DNA of 64,000 bases from Gammaproteobacteria bacterium UBA2679 (GTDB lineage Bacteria > Pseudomonadota > Gammaproteobacteria > Pseudomonadales > Oleiphilaceae): NCBI GenBank assembly GCA_002354735.1, contig DEMD01000003.1:577128-641127 (forward strand), written 5' to 3'. The translations under genes and the position numbers were made by a program. The notes under the pieces were generated by a model, which was not told the origin of the DNA, did no database searches, and saw only the letters and a list, made by a program, of their open reading frames with translations. Positions 1-9,008 of this stretch are shown piece after piece; the stretch's first letter is position 1; the number at the start of each line of letters is the position of its first letter.

Positions 1-1932
1 CTCACCGCCAAACCGGCAGATGATGTCGGTATCTCGGAAATGAGCCCGCAAGGCATCTGCCGCTGCCTGGAGGGCAGTATCACCAGCCTCGTGACCATGT
101 GCATCGTTGAAGCGTTTGAAGTAATCGAGATCGCCCATGATAATCGTGAGCGGCGCACGGCTGCGGAGGGCTACAGCAGTTTCATGCACAAATAACTCAT
201 CGAAGAAGCGGCGATTCTTGAGGCCAGTCAGCGAGTCCTCATAGGAGAACCTTTTCAGTTCATCGCGTAGGGAAAGGCTTGTGAGCGTCACCGCTGCCTT
301 GTCCACAGCCCGCTCTATCGACTGGTACAGTTGCGTACTACCGGGTGTGCCCTCAGTTGGCGTTTGCAGGAACAGCAGGCCGACCTTCATATTGCCATAC
401 TTGGTGTGCTGAATGGTGAGACGGAAGCACCAGTGGCTGCCAGCCTCGAACTCCTCTTCGTCAGTGATCGCATCCGGGAGCGCATCCTGCTCTGCGTCGC
501 CCCAGGCATTCATTCTGATGAAACGCCTCGATTCATCTGGTCTGAAGTATGCTGCGCCGTGCAATGGACTGCAGAGCTTTGGCATCCGCGTGCCGAGAAC
601 GGTTATAGCTGAATGAAAGTCCTCACAGCCCTGCATCTCGGAAATCACATCGTTCAACAGAAGACTCTTTTCATTGTTGAAACTCATAACCTGAACGCGC
701 TGTCTTTCCTGATCCGCGAGCTGTTTGAGACGATGCGTTCTCTCGGCAACCTTGCGCTCTAGCAATGAGTTCATCTTTTTCAGGATTCGCTGGGTGCGGC
801 TGTAACTCCACAGCGAGAGCACCACAACAGCCGTTGAAAATGCGAGGGATCCCCAGGCTACGGGCACGCGCGTCCAGGAGAGAATGCCATGCGCCACAGC
901 CATATCCGCCAGCAGAAGTGACAGGTACAGCACGCAGGTCGTCAGCATGATGCCCTGCTCCACTGAAATTCGACGGGCCCTCAGCAGGATGGCTGCAAAC
1001 ATGAGCAGCATTGACGACAGGAACAGTGCGTCAAAAACCGGGAAGGTACTAGCCAGGCTGAACACCCCGACGTAGGCCAGCCCTGGAGCAGCGATGGCAT
1101 ACAACAGATGGATTCGCCATATCCAGCCAGCAAGGCTGAAACGCCGCTTCGCCAGCCAGAGTTCGAGCAGGAGGGCGACGGGTACGGGAAGCAGGTAGTA
1201 GGAAAAAGCCCGCAGGTATACCCAGAACAGGGGCTGGTCCCACAAGAGTTGGCTCGCCTGGCTTTCAGCCAGAATCATTGCTCCCGAAGCGAGCGAAAAG
1301 AGAGCCAGCGTTCCGAAATGGCGGCGGTTTGCCTGGAACAGTGCGAACACCAGCGAGAGCAGACCGATAGTGAGGGTAAATCCGCTCACGCCGATGCGTT
1401 CAGCTGAATTTTTCAAGATGAAGAGCTGGAGGTCCGAGCGCTCCATCAGCTTGACTTCGCCCCATAGACCGATATCGGTGTAATCGGAGAAAACCCGAAA
1501 ATAGAGCATATTGTCTCTGCGCTCGGTCGGCAGCTTCACAATATGCCAGGGCCATCCTTCAAAGCGCCCCTGCCCCTGAGCGTCAAATGTGCCGTACTGG
1601 TAAATCTGTCGGCCTTCGTGAAACACCTGCACGATCAGATCGACGCTGAATATGTACAGCACCGGCTCGTGCAGGTGAGCCTCCGGAATGGGTACTCTAA
1701 ACCACACGTTGGTATGGCCATCACGTCCCGGCGGATTGGAGGGAAACCCGATGGCCTGCCAGTCATCCGGCGAGCTCGAAATAGCCCATTCCGGTTCACC
1801 AGCCTGCGTAAAGGGTGAGTCACCCCAACGATACTCCCAGCCCTCCTCCAGCGAGATGGCATTGGCGGAATAGGCCATCGAAGCGGCGCAGAGCAGCAAC
1901 GGCGCCAACAGCCATCGCAGGAAGATAATCAT
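1..1932 (-). CDS. 7TMR-DISM diguanylate cyclase (partial, C-terminus beyond window edge)
   Basis: Reading the minus strand from an ATG at 1932 gives 644 open codons running off the window edge at base 1. The product starts with a signal peptide (MIIFLRWLLAPLLLCAASM). A periplasmic jelly-roll-like region (about residues 25-180) and a seven-helix membrane block (about 185-390) follow, as in 7TMR-DISM receptors. A short coiled coil and a GAF-like region lead to a GGDEF domain containing DSLTGLKNRRFFDE. The window ends exactly inside the active site, at RFGGE, so the rest of GGEEF/GGDEF and any EAL domain cannot be seen. Such proteins make cyclic di-GMP in response to an envelope signal. The ligand is unknown. 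The family call is firm. The start is chosen for the signal peptide it gives. Confidence 0.88.
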   Translation of the reverse strand, partial: MIIFLRWLLAPLLLCAASMAYSANAISLEEGWEYRWGDSPFTQAGEPEWAISSSPDDWQAIGFPSNPPGRDGHTNVWFRVPIPEAHLHEPVLYIFSVDLIVQVFHEGRQIYQYGTFDAQGQGRFEGWPWHIVKLPTERRDNMLYFRVFSDYTDIGLWGEVKLMERSDLQLFILKNSAERIGVSGFTLTIGLLSLVFALFQANRRHFGTLALFSLASGAMILAESQASQLLWDQPLFWVYLRAFSYYLLPVPVALLLELWLAKRRFSLAGWIWRIHLLYAIAAPGLAYVGVFSLASTFPVFDALFLSSMLLMFAAILLRARRISVEQGIMLTTCVLYLSLLLADMAVAHGILSWTRVPVAWGSLAFSTAVVVLSLWSYSRTQRILKKMNSLLERKVAERTHRLKQLADQERQRVQVMSFNNEKSLLLNDVISEMQGCEDFHSAITVLGTRMPKLCSPLHGAAYFRPDESRRFIRMNAWGDAEQDALPDAITDEEEFEAGSHWCFRLTIQHTKYGNMKVGLLFLQTPTEGTPGSTQLYQSIERAVDKAAVTLTSLSLRDELKRFSYEDSLTGLKNRRFFDELFVHETAVALRSRAPLTIIMGDLDYFKRFNDAHGHEAGDTALQAAADALRAHFRDTDIICRFGGE

Positions 1933-2191
1933 GAATCGTGGTGTGGTGAGCAGGACATGATGTTCAACGCCGAAAACCTCGGTGAGGGATCAGGGCCTAA
2001 GCGAAGGCCAGTCAAAGCCGATATGGAACTGCGGCTGATCGGAACAGCAGTAAGGATTGTAGCCTAGTGTCCCGTCCGCGACACTAGCGGGCGCCCCAGG
2101 CAACTGTAAGTTGTGTGGTTGGCCAACCTGAGGCTAGACTGAATATCATGCCTAGGCTTTGCCTTGCTCTCGCACTCAGGACGCTATCGCG
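1933..2191. promoter_or_regulatory. Divergent intergenic region with an 8-bp inverted repeat
   Basis: This region separates the divergently read diguanylate cyclase and solute-binding protein genes and must carry both promoters. It contains a perfect inverted repeat, CTAGTGTC at 2064-2071 and GACACTAG at 2080-2087, separated by 8 bases. Its size would suit a dimeric regulator, but no regulator is identified. No gene is seen here. Confidence 0.35.
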
Positions 2192-2977
2192 ATGTTCAGA
2201 AAGATGCTTTTTTTCTTCTGTATGCTGTCGTCTGCATTTACTGCGGCCGAGCCAGGATCTGCTGCTTTGCCAGACAGACCACTGCGAATCGTGACCGAGG
2301 AGTGGAAGCCCTATGTCTACAGCGACAGTGACGGAGAGATCAAAGGGAGTGACTGGGAAGTGGTCGAGGCCATTTTCAGAAAACTGGGCGTGGCGGTAAA
2401 ACTCGAGTTTTGCCCGTGGAAGCGCTGTCTGGCGATGATGAAAGCAAATGAAGCTGATGCAATCCTCGGCGCCAGCTTCACCGAGGAGCGTGCGGCTTTC
2501 CTTCGCTACCCGGACGAGCCGCTCTCCACTGCACTGACAGGCATCTTCATTCGCAAGAATGCACCCATCAGGTTTAACTCAATCAAAAGTCTCAAGACGC
2601 TTCGAGGCGGCGCGATGCTCGGCTATGAGTATTGTCCTGAAATTGCAGCCGCCAATCTCGACCTCGATCTCGAGCGGCAGTTATCGGCCAACTTCGCGAA
2701 GCTTGCGTTGCAACGTATCGATTACGTGATAGCCAACCTCGTCGTAGGCCATCAGCACGTCAAGGAGCTCAATCTGCTGGATCGAATTCAGGCGATTCCC
2801 GGCGCGCACTTCTGCTCGGGCGAAGCGAATTTTCTGCCATTTGCGCGAACGCCCGAACTGGAGCCTATTGTCAAAGCCTTCGACGCTGAGCTCCGATTCT
2901 TCAAGACAACCAGAGAATTTCATGCCATTCAGAGCCGCTACGGCATGCCGGATCCAGTTATCGCCACTCATCATTGA
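2192..2977 (+). CDS. Periplasmic solute-binding protein, SBP_bac_3 type
   Basis: The 261-residue product has a signal peptide (MFRKMLFFFCMLSSAFTAAE) followed by RIVTEEWKPYVYSD, the usual opening of family-3 amino-acid-type binding proteins. The size matches stand-alone periplasmic binding proteins of about 250 residues. No permease or ATPase gene is adjacent, so it may feed a distant transporter or a sensor such as the divergent 7TMR-DISM diguanylate cyclase. That link is an inference from position only. The ATG at 2192 is preferred to one 33 bases upstream because it has AGGACG at Shine-Dalgarno distance and begins directly with the signal peptide. The ligand is unknown. Confidence 0.85.
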   Translation: MFRKMLFFFCMLSSAFTAAEPGSAALPDRPLRIVTEEWKPYVYSDSDGEIKGSDWEVVEAIFRKLGVAVKLEFCPWKRCLAMMKANEADAILGASFTEERAAFLRYPDEPLSTALTGIFIRKNAPIRFNSIKSLKTLRGGAMLGYEYCPEIAAANLDLDLERQLSANFAKLALQRIDYVIANLVVGHQHVKELNLLDRIQAIPGAHFCSGEANFLPFARTPELEPIVKAFDAELRFFKTTREFHAIQSRYGMPDPVIATHH

Positions 2978-2992
2978 GAAGCGGCTAATGGT

Positions 2993-3021
2993 TTGCCTCT
3001 GGGGCGCCTGCGACCTATAAT
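2993..3021 (+). promoter_or_regulatory. Sigma-70 promoter of the tRNA-Arg gene
   Basis: TTGCCT at 2993-2998 and a perfect TATAAT at 3016-3021 are separated by exactly 17 bases. The predicted start of transcription lies about 6 bases before the tRNA. This is a sequence match only. Confidence 0.65.
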
Positions 3022-3033
3022 GCCCGCCGTCAT

Positions 3034-3107
3034 GCCTCCGTAGCTCAGCTGGATAGAGTAGCGGCTTCCGAAGCCGTTGGTCGCAGGTTCGAATCCTGCC
3101 GGGGGCG
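3034..3107 (+). tRNA. tRNA-Arg (anticodon CCG)
   Basis: The sequence folds as a cloverleaf. Acceptor arm GCCTCCG pairs with CGGGGGC (one G-U pair). The D-arm contains AGCTCAGCTGGATAGAG. The anticodon loop is TTCCGAA with anticodon CCG at 3068-3070, and the T-arm is GCAGGTTCGAATCCTGC. The CCA end is not encoded. It reads CGG arginine codons. No integrase or repeated 3' end lies nearby, so it is not evidently used as an attachment site in this window. Confidence 0.97.
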
Positions 3108-3144
3108 CTTTAACGCCCGCCTATTCCCCGCAACACCCACATCT

Positions 3145-4155
3145 TCAGCTTTCGTCAGCACCACCCGTCACCGCTGTATTGGCCAGACCTGCCAACACGC
3201 TGGCAAGCGCTTCGATATCAAGGCTTTCCGCCTGTTGGCCAGGTTCAAGCATTTCATGTCGACGGGCGATATACTCAGGATCGTTGTAGGCGACAAACAC
3301 CTGGCCTTGCTGATTCTGGTAAACGAGCATCTTCTGCGGCAAATCCAGAGCGACCGACTGACGAGCATTGATCATGGGGGAGCCCACTTTCGGGTTGCCG
3401 AACACCATAAGTGTGGTCGGTCCGAGCGACATACTTGCGCGCTTTGCCTCAGCGGCATAATCGATTTCTGTCACTGTCTTCAAAGCCCCCTGCGACTCGA
3501 TAGCCTGGCTGAGCTTCTGGTGAGTGGTCTGAAAATCATTGGTACTGGCCAGCACCACGATCCCTTCAGCCTCCTCTGTCGTTTTATTGCCTTCTTCATG
3601 AGGACCGACTTCGGAGCCACTGGCGGACTCAGCCATCTTTCCCAGTTTATTGCGGAGCTCGATCAATGTTTCCATCTCTCCGAGACCATGTCGCTCGCGG
3701 AGGTATTCAACGCCATTGAACGCAAGTTTGACGCTCCCCTGAGGGTCCTCGTAAGCCAGCATCTTCAAAGGAAGGTCCAGCGCAACCAACTGATTCTTTT
3801 GCAGAAGCGGAATCTCGAGAGCTGGCTGGGACAGCATAATCAGTGTCGTTGGGGGAATATCAACGCCTGCGGACTTCGCATTGGCCTGATGGTCGATGCT
3901 GGCAACGACGCCCATGCCCTGACCGGTTTCGACCGCCTGCTTCAACTCATCGATAGTCTCTGCAACAGCTTTGGTGCTTGGCACGGCCTGGACGCCCTGA
4001 GGCGCGCCACCTACGGCGGGCTTGCTTTCATCTGGAGAGTTCGCACTGATGGATTCTGGTGCGTTGACGGAACTGTCATCACAAGCTGCCAGAAAGGTGG
4101 CAAGAAGTGTGGCGACAGTACCTGCTTTGAGAAGTGCTCTGATATTTGGCTGCAT
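3145..4155 (-). CDS. Lipoprotein with two tandem DUF302 domains
   Basis: The 336-residue product starts with a lipoprotein signal ending in the lipobox FLAAC (Cys 25). After a Ser/Pro-rich linker come two copies of the same module. Copy 1 is around residues 80-155 (IDHQANAKSAGVDIPPTTLI, then ALDLPLKMLAYED). Copy 2 is around 230-305 (IDYAAEAKRASMSLGPTTLM, then ALDLPQKMLVYQN). Both match the DUF302 pattern, a small alpha/beta domain of unknown biochemical role often found in periplasmic or outer-membrane contexts. It is probably an internal duplication in a membrane-anchored periplasmic protein. The neighbour on the same strand, the PEP-CTERM-like gene, starts 120 bases or more upstream, so an operon is not obvious. 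Confidence 0.82.
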   Translation of the reverse strand: MQPNIRALLKAGTVATLLATFLAACDDSSVNAPESISANSPDESKPAVGGAPQGVQAVPSTKAVAETIDELKQAVETGQGMGVVASIDHQANAKSAGVDIPPTTLIMLSQPALEIPLLQKNQLVALDLPLKMLAYEDPQGSVKLAFNGVEYLRERHGLGEMETLIELRNKLGKMAESASGSEVGPHEEGNKTTEEAEGIVVLASTNDFQTTHQKLSQAIESQGALKTVTEIDYAAEAKRASMSLGPTTLMVFGNPKVGSPMINARQSVALDLPQKMLVYQNQQGQVFVAYNDPEYIARRHEMLEPGQQAESLDIEALASVLAGLANTAVTGGADES

Positions 4156-4274
4156 ACGACGGTCCTGAACGGTTTCAATGGGACTGTGTCTACCGGCAAG
4201 TTCCTGACCGGTGTCTATCTGGTGATACGTACCTCGCCAGAGTTGGACCAGTCAGTGCATCAGAGAGCGGTCGC

Positions 4275-4913
4275 TTAGGCCGAGCGGCTCCGCACGTATA
4301 CACCCAGCGCAGCAATCATCGCCAGTGACAGCGGACCTGGCAGCCCCACTGCGGTCGGCGCTTCGGGACCAGGCACGCGAGGTCCATTTTTACTGTCATA
4401 GAATGTGATGAGTGTTTCACCGCCGTATGTCGCGCTCAAGGCCGGCGGACACTCCCCTGTAAAGGGTTCGCATCCCTTGGGCACATAATCAACGTAGCTT
4501 TCGAAGGCAAACAGGTAAGTGTCACTCAACGACACTCGCCTCATGAAATCATAATCCTGATCGCCGTACTTCTTCTCGAATAGAAACTTCCGTAGCGTAT
4601 CGTTGAGATCGTGCGCTGTGTCGTCGGGAAAAAGCTCACCATAGCCGCCTTCAAGCCACGGCGTGTCGCCATTAGTGATGTGAGTACGAAAGTAAAGACC
4701 GGTGTAAAGCACTTCGTCCGAGGTCGAAGCATCGCCATCATCGAGATTAACTTCAAAGTCAAAATTGATCTGCTCGGGGGCCCAGTGAATATCGATTCTG
4801 ATTTTCTCTGGGACTCTGATTGTACCGGCTTCAGAGAGAGGTGCGCTCAGGATCAGAGTCGCCAGCAAGACTGCTCGAGATGCAGAGACAGCTTGCTTCA
4901 AAGTTTGAAACAT
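4275..4913 (-). CDS. Secreted protein with a PEP-CTERM-like C-terminus
   Basis: The 212-residue product has an N-terminal signal peptide (about residues 1-29, cleavage near SEAG). Its middle is acidic and rich in beta-forming residues. Its C-terminus has the tripartite shape of an exosortase sorting tag: a Pro-containing motif (VGLPGP), a hydrophobic helix (LSLAMIAALGVYV) and a short basic tail (RSRSA). The tag is weaker than the canonical one at 53641-54336, so the call is tentative. Such proteins are normally cut and processed by an exosortase (EpsH/XrtA type) at the inner membrane and exported, often with exopolysaccharide. No exosortase is in this window. The middle domain is not recognised. 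Confidence 0.6.
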   Translation of the reverse strand: MFQTLKQAVSASRAVLLATLILSAPLSEAGTIRVPEKIRIDIHWAPEQINFDFEVNLDDGDASTSDEVLYTGLYFRTHITNGDTPWLEGGYGELFPDDTAHDLNDTLRKFLFEKKYGDQDYDFMRRVSLSDTYLFAFESYVDYVPKGCEPFTGECPPALSATYGGETLITFYDSKNGPRVPGPEAPTAVGLPGPLSLAMIAALGVYVRSRSA

Positions 4914-5128
4914 AGAAAACTTCCGTGAATATTATACTGGTATATGACTTCCTGCCGGTACCAGATGCCGGTCGATTCCTGACGTTGAATCTGGACTGAT
5001 TTTAAAGGAGATCGTCCTATTTACCTAGGCCCGGTAGCTCAAAATTGAGACATATTCCATCGAAAACCAGCACGCTGCCGTAAGTAGCGTATAACAGTCG
5101 TCTCAAACTCAAAGGAAAGACAAGCCAC

Positions 5129-5767
5129 ATGAACCGGATCATCGTTTTTAATAGTTCGTCCAAGCCGCAACACCGCGTCAGAACATACTGGAAACCGCTT
5201 GCTACGCTACTCATCAGTCTCTGGCTTACAGGTTGCGGTATCAATAACATCCCAAGCTACGATGAGCAGGTGAAATCATCGTGGTCGCAGGTAGAGAACC
5301 AGTACCAGCGGCGGGCAGATCTGGTCCCCAATTTGGTGGAGACGGTAAAAGGCTATGCGGAGCAGGAGCGCGAAACGCTAACGGCAGTCATTGAGGCTCG
5401 AGCCAAGGCGACCTCGATTCAGGTGGATGAAGGCATTCTCAACGACCCTCAGAAGTTGCAACAGTTTCAGCAGGTTCAAGGTGAGCTGACGAGCGCTCTC
5501 AGCAGATTGATGGCAGTATCTGAGCGTTACCCCGATCTCAAGTCAAACCAGAACTTCCTTGCACTGCAGTCTCAGCTGGAGGGCACGGAGAACAGGATTG
5601 CCGTCGCCCGACGGGATTTTATTCAGGCAGTGCAGCAATACAACACCGAGATTCGGACGTTCCCTGGCCGGATCTGGCATAGCCTGATGTATAGCGACAT
5701 GCCGATCCGTGAAAACTTCGAGGCCACGGCGACCAACGCTGAAGAGGCGCCGAAGGTTCAATTCTGA
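5129..5767 (+). CDS. lemA: LemA family lipoprotein
   Basis: The 212-residue product shows the LemA pattern: a hydrophobic N-terminus with lipobox LTGC, then NNIPSYDEQVKSSWSQVENQ, RADLVPNLVETVKGYA and the C-terminal FPGRIWHSLMYSD block. LemA proteins are membrane-anchored helical-bundle proteins of unclear function and usually sit next to TPM-domain proteins, as here. Its TGA overlaps the ATG of the next gene (TGATG at 5765-5769), which indicates translational coupling. AAAGGA lies 11 bases upstream of the start. Confidence 0.92.
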   Translation: MNRIIVFNSSSKPQHRVRTYWKPLATLLISLWLTGCGINNIPSYDEQVKSSWSQVENQYQRRADLVPNLVETVKGYAEQERETLTAVIEARAKATSIQVDEGILNDPQKLQQFQQVQGELTSALSRLMAVSERYPDLKSNQNFLALQSQLEGTENRIAVARRDFIQAVQQYNTEIRTFPGRIWHSLMYSDMPIRENFEATATNAEEAPKVQF

Positions 5768-6552
5768 TGCTGGCGGCTCTCACCTTAGGCAGACGCCAAT
5801 ATGCCTTGCTGTTCCTCGGCCTGTTATTGGCCGGGGCACATGCCGAGGCCACAGCGGCTGAAATCGAATTTCCGAAACTGACCGGCCGAGTGGTAGATCA
5901 GGCAGAAATGCTGCCACCACCAGCCGAAGCGCGCGTAGGTCAGCTCTTGCAGAATCATGAAGCGGCCACTGCTGAGCAGCTGGTCGTGGTCACGGTGCCT
6001 GACCTGCAGGGACAAGCGATAGAGGAATATGGCTATCAGTTGGGGAGAGCCTGGGGTATCGGCCAGGCCGACTCAAGCAACGGCGCGCTGCTCATTGTTG
6101 CGAAAGAAGAACGCAAGATTCGGATCGAAGTCGGCTACGGACTGGAAGGCCGTCTCACCGACGCGCAGAGCAAGGTCATCATCGACCAGATCATTACGCC
6201 CGCGTTCAAGCGCGGTCGCTTCGCTGAAGGCATCGAAAATGGTGTCACAGCCATGATACAGGTTCTGGGCGGGAATCCTCTCGCTACCCGGGCGCCACAG
6301 GGCCCTGGTAGCGGGGAGAAACCCACACCCTCGATCGTCGCTGGCATCTTGTTCGTCATGCTCACCCTCACTTATCTCTTCGGGGGTGGCGGGCGAGGCG
6401 GCGGACGGCGCAGAGGAATGGGCGGACTTCTCGCGGGTGCAGTATTGGGCTCCGTGCTCGGTGGCGGACGTGGAGGCGGCGGCTTCGGTGGCGGCGGCTT
6501 TGGCGGCGGCGGCGGCAGCTTCGGTGGCGGCGGCGCCTCAGGTGGGTGGTAG
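5767..6552 (+). CDS. TPM domain protein (YgcG family) with glycine-rich tail
   Basis: The 261-residue product has a signal peptide, then a TPM domain (about residues 35-170) with GRVVDQAEMLP, VVVTVPDLQGQ and RKIRIEVGYGLEGRLTD. After it come one transmembrane helix (IVAGILFVMLTLTYLF) and a tail of Gly/Arg and Gly/Phe repeats ending at residue 261. This is the usual architecture of the YgcG-like partner of LemA. TPM domains are thought to act in envelope protein quality control, but the exact reaction is not settled. The gene overlaps lemA by one base. The repetitive Gly codons create long false open frames on the other strand. Confidence 0.9.
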   Translation: MLAALTLGRRQYALLFLGLLLAGAHAEATAAEIEFPKLTGRVVDQAEMLPPPAEARVGQLLQNHEAATAEQLVVVTVPDLQGQAIEEYGYQLGRAWGIGQADSSNGALLIVAKEERKIRIEVGYGLEGRLTDAQSKVIIDQIITPAFKRGRFAEGIENGVTAMIQVLGGNPLATRAPQGPGSGEKPTPSIVAGILFVMLTLTYLFGGGGRGGGRRRGMGGLLAGAVLGSVLGGGRGGGGFGGGGFGGGGGSFGGGGASGGW

Positions 6553-6637
6553 TGGTCGTGTGAGCGGTCACCATCACGCCGCCGCCTCACATCTCGTGCC
6601 TCAATAATGTTTCAATTTACAGAGATAAGGTCCATTA

Positions 6638-7255
6638 ATGTCGCTGCTGACTAAAGAAGAATGCGCGCAGGTTGCTGCTGCCATAGAACAGGTAGAACAA
6701 CGGACAGATGCCGAACTGGTTACCGTTCTGGCTCGTCAGGCCGATGATTACACTTACATCCCGCTACTGTGGGCGGGCATCATCGCGCTCATCCTGCCCG
6801 GGGCGGTGAACTATTTTACCGAATGGTACAACGCGCATCAGCTGCTGCTGATTCAGTGGATGATATTTATCGGCTTAAGCCTGTTGTTCAGGATTCCACA
6901 GGTGCTTCATCTGCTCATCCCGGATTCGGTGGCGCATTGGCGGGCATCTAACCTTGCTCGACGTCAATTTCTGGTGCAGAACCTGCACCGCACTGCGGGC
7001 GGCACCGGCATGCTGATCTTCGTATCAGAGGCCGAACATTATGTGGAAATTCTGGTTGATAACGGCATATCTGAGAAATTGCCGGACTCGAGCTGGGAAA
7101 TCATCGTTGATGACTTTACGACACAGGTGAAAGCGGGCCAGACGCTGGCAGGATTTATCGACTGTGTGAAAGCCTGTGGTGATCTTCTGGCGCAGGAACT
7201 ACCTGCCACTCATGGCCGAAACGAGCTATCAAACCGACTCGTGATCATTGACTGA
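6638..7255 (+). CDS. Second TPM domain protein, membrane-anchored
   Basis: The 205-residue product carries a divergent TPM domain split by a hydrophobic region. It opens with TKEECAQVAAAIEQVEQRTD. Two hydrophobic segments follow (near residues 45-60 and 70-90), then ILVDNGISEKLPDSSWEIIV, the second half of a TPM fold. It has no signal peptide and no Gly-rich tail. It lies 85 bases after the first TPM gene with AAGG 7 bases before the ATG, so LemA, TPM and TPM probably form one operon. Its function is likely linked to the same complex, by inference. Confidence 0.85.
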   Translation: MSLLTKEECAQVAAAIEQVEQRTDAELVTVLARQADDYTYIPLLWAGIIALILPGAVNYFTEWYNAHQLLLIQWMIFIGLSLLFRIPQVLHLLIPDSVAHWRASNLARRQFLVQNLHRTAGGTGMLIFVSEAEHYVEILVDNGISEKLPDSSWEIIVDDFTTQVKAGQTLAGFIDCVKACGDLLAQELPATHGRNELSNRLVIID

Positions 7256-7555
7256 TAGGCTGCAAGTCACGGATGGCGGGACACCGGCCAAAAGCGACAG
7301 CATAGTGTAGGCGTTCACTTACAGACTTTGGAGACTTGAGCGCTAGGTTTAGCTCAAATTTTAACCTATTGTATGCGTCATCAGCAGGTTGAACGACGAG
7401 CTGGTGCAACGGAAGCCAGGAGGCGCGCCCGGATCAAGGATGAACCAGTCAAGGATGACACGGGCACTGACGTTGGGATAATTCTGGATATGGACTTCTA
7501 CAGGCACAGGCAGGATGCCGCAGCCTATTCAGCTGATGTGAACAGGATGGTCACA
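7256..7555. other. Intergenic region between convergent genes
   Basis: No convincing gene is seen. A 97-codon open frame starting at 7373 crosses into the C13 peptidase gene on the other strand and has no recognisable features. No strong terminator hairpin with a T-run was found. Confidence 0.4.
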
Positions 7556-8968
7556 TCAGCTACCCGGGAGACCAGCCTGGCTGGTCGTCCCGGACTTCTT
7601 TCTGCTCGCCCACTGCTTCTCCATATAAGCTTCGATAGTCTTGCCAACAGCAATTTGCGGCTCTGACGGCGTAAACCCCGCCTCCGTTTCCCGGCTCGCT
7701 ATTACAGCGCGAGCGGCATCAAAAGCCTCGTTAAAGTTCGTATTCTCTGCGAGCGCTTCCACTAGAAAAGCTCGTCCAAAGTAGGTGTATTCTGCGTCGT
7801 CCGTGCACCCGAAGGATGTTCTGTCGGCTCTTGATGCTGTGATCACCATCGTGGAGTCGTCTGCCAGTAACGGGATGTGCCCCCCGGAATAGCAGCTCGA
7901 AACGATGATGACCTTCCACTTGAAACCGCTGTTTTCCACCAGAGTGGCCAGACCAGCTGCTGGCAGGTCGTTGAGAGGCAAGTTCGCCAGAACGGTACCG
8001 ACGTCATGATTCTCTGCGCCGTGACTGGTAATAAAGAGGTAGAGAATATCCTCCTCCGGCTGCGCGATCTGCTTCAACCACTGAAGACTAGCGGCAAGGT
8101 TCGAAGTGATGGCCAGGGCCTGCGTATCGATATTTTCAGCCTCATTGATCAATGACAGGCTTCGACCGCTGGTACCGAATCGCTCATCAAAGCGCTGTCG
8201 GGCGAAGCGGATTTCATTGGCGAACACCCGCTGATCGCCCCACGGTGCATAGCCGACGAAGTACGCATCGATTTCACCTGCCCGTGACGGCTCGAGTGAT
8301 TGCAGTTGCTGCGCAAGAATTGCTGGTTGACTTGTCAGAACCGACTCTACGTCGAGTTCAGGCTGTGCTTCGGTCGCGGCTGATGCCTCACTCACTGCAT
8401 AGCTGGCAGGCACCCAGAATTCGAAGGGGTAGAGATAATAAGGCGGCAGTTGAACAAGCACGACAAAGGCAAGCGTAGCCAACCAGCGCCTAAAGGTAGC
8501 GGACTCTCTATCGGCTCGCACTGCCAGCTTCAGAACGCGGAAAATCACCAGCAGGAGCCATAGCTGCAGCAGCCAGTAGATGACCGACCCTCCTAATCCA
8601 AAAGGACTCCAGTGCTGATACAGTGCAGTGAACAACTGGAGCCAGAATACCGCGTTAAGAAAGATCACCGGAAAACGAAACTGCAGTAAGCGACTGCCCA
8701 GGAACCGACTGATCAGAACGCCAGAGAGCAGGACCAGCAGGATGAATACCGATTCAGGAAACAGGCCCTCCGCCTGAAACAACGCTGCTTCCTCAATCTC
8801 TGCCCGCTGCAGGCCGGCTGCAACCAGAACATTCAGCAAAGCAACGCTCCAGAATGCAGAGACCGTATAGCGGAAGCCGATCAGATCGAGTGGTCGAAAC
8901 AGTATCAGCCTCAGCCCGGCGATGAGATTGAATAACAATGTTGGCAGCATGGCGTTCCGCTTGAGCAT
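7556..8968 (-). CDS. Membrane-bound C13 (legumain-like) cysteine peptidase
   Basis: The 470-residue product has an N-terminal membrane region of about five hydrophobic segments (residues 8-180, with LLVIFRVLKLAV near its end). A soluble C13-family domain follows. The catalytic pair is visible: His in LFITSHGAENHD (about residue 314) and Cys in VIIVSSCYSGGHIP (about residue 358), with the fold block STMVITASRADRTSFG after it. Legumain-family enzymes of bacteria cleave after Asn/Asp or similar residues; the substrate here is unknown. The catalytic domain could face either side of the membrane. A second possible start lies 18 bases downstream. The gene stands alone, 40 bases from a membrane-protein gene on the same strand. 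Confidence 0.86.
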   Translation of the reverse strand: MLKRNAMLPTLLFNLIAGLRLILFRPLDLIGFRYTVSAFWSVALLNVLVAAGLQRAEIEEAALFQAEGLFPESVFILLVLLSGVLISRFLGSRLLQFRFPVIFLNAVFWLQLFTALYQHWSPFGLGGSVIYWLLQLWLLLVIFRVLKLAVRADRESATFRRWLATLAFVVLVQLPPYYLYPFEFWVPASYAVSEASAATEAQPELDVESVLTSQPAILAQQLQSLEPSRAGEIDAYFVGYAPWGDQRVFANEIRFARQRFDERFGTSGRSLSLINEAENIDTQALAITSNLAASLQWLKQIAQPEEDILYLFITSHGAENHDVGTVLANLPLNDLPAAGLATLVENSGFKWKVIIVSSCYSGGHIPLLADDSTMVITASRADRTSFGCTDDAEYTYFGRAFLVEALAENTNFNEAFDAARAVIASRETEAGFTPSEPQIAVGKTIEAYMEKQWASRKKSGTTSQAGLPGS

Positions 8969-9008
8969 TTTAGATGGCGTTCATCCTAGCAGCGCCCGAA
9001 CCCAGGCA

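Noticed and set aside
3034..3107. tRNA-Arg as an integration site of a mobile element
   Set aside because: No integrase gene and no repeated tRNA 3' end are found nearby.
3235..4278. Long plus-strand open frame (347 codons)
   Set aside because: It lies antisense to the tandem-DUF302 lipoprotein, which has clear signal and repeat structure. The plus-strand protein has no recognisable feature.
6372..6590. Proline-rich and arginine-rich minus-strand frames
   Set aside because: They are mirror images of the Gly-rich tail of the TPM protein and reflect codon repetition only.
7373..7666. 97-codon plus-strand frame after the second TPM gene
   Set aside because: It overlaps the end of the C13 peptidase gene on the other strand, has no signal or domain, and its start has no good ribosome-binding site.
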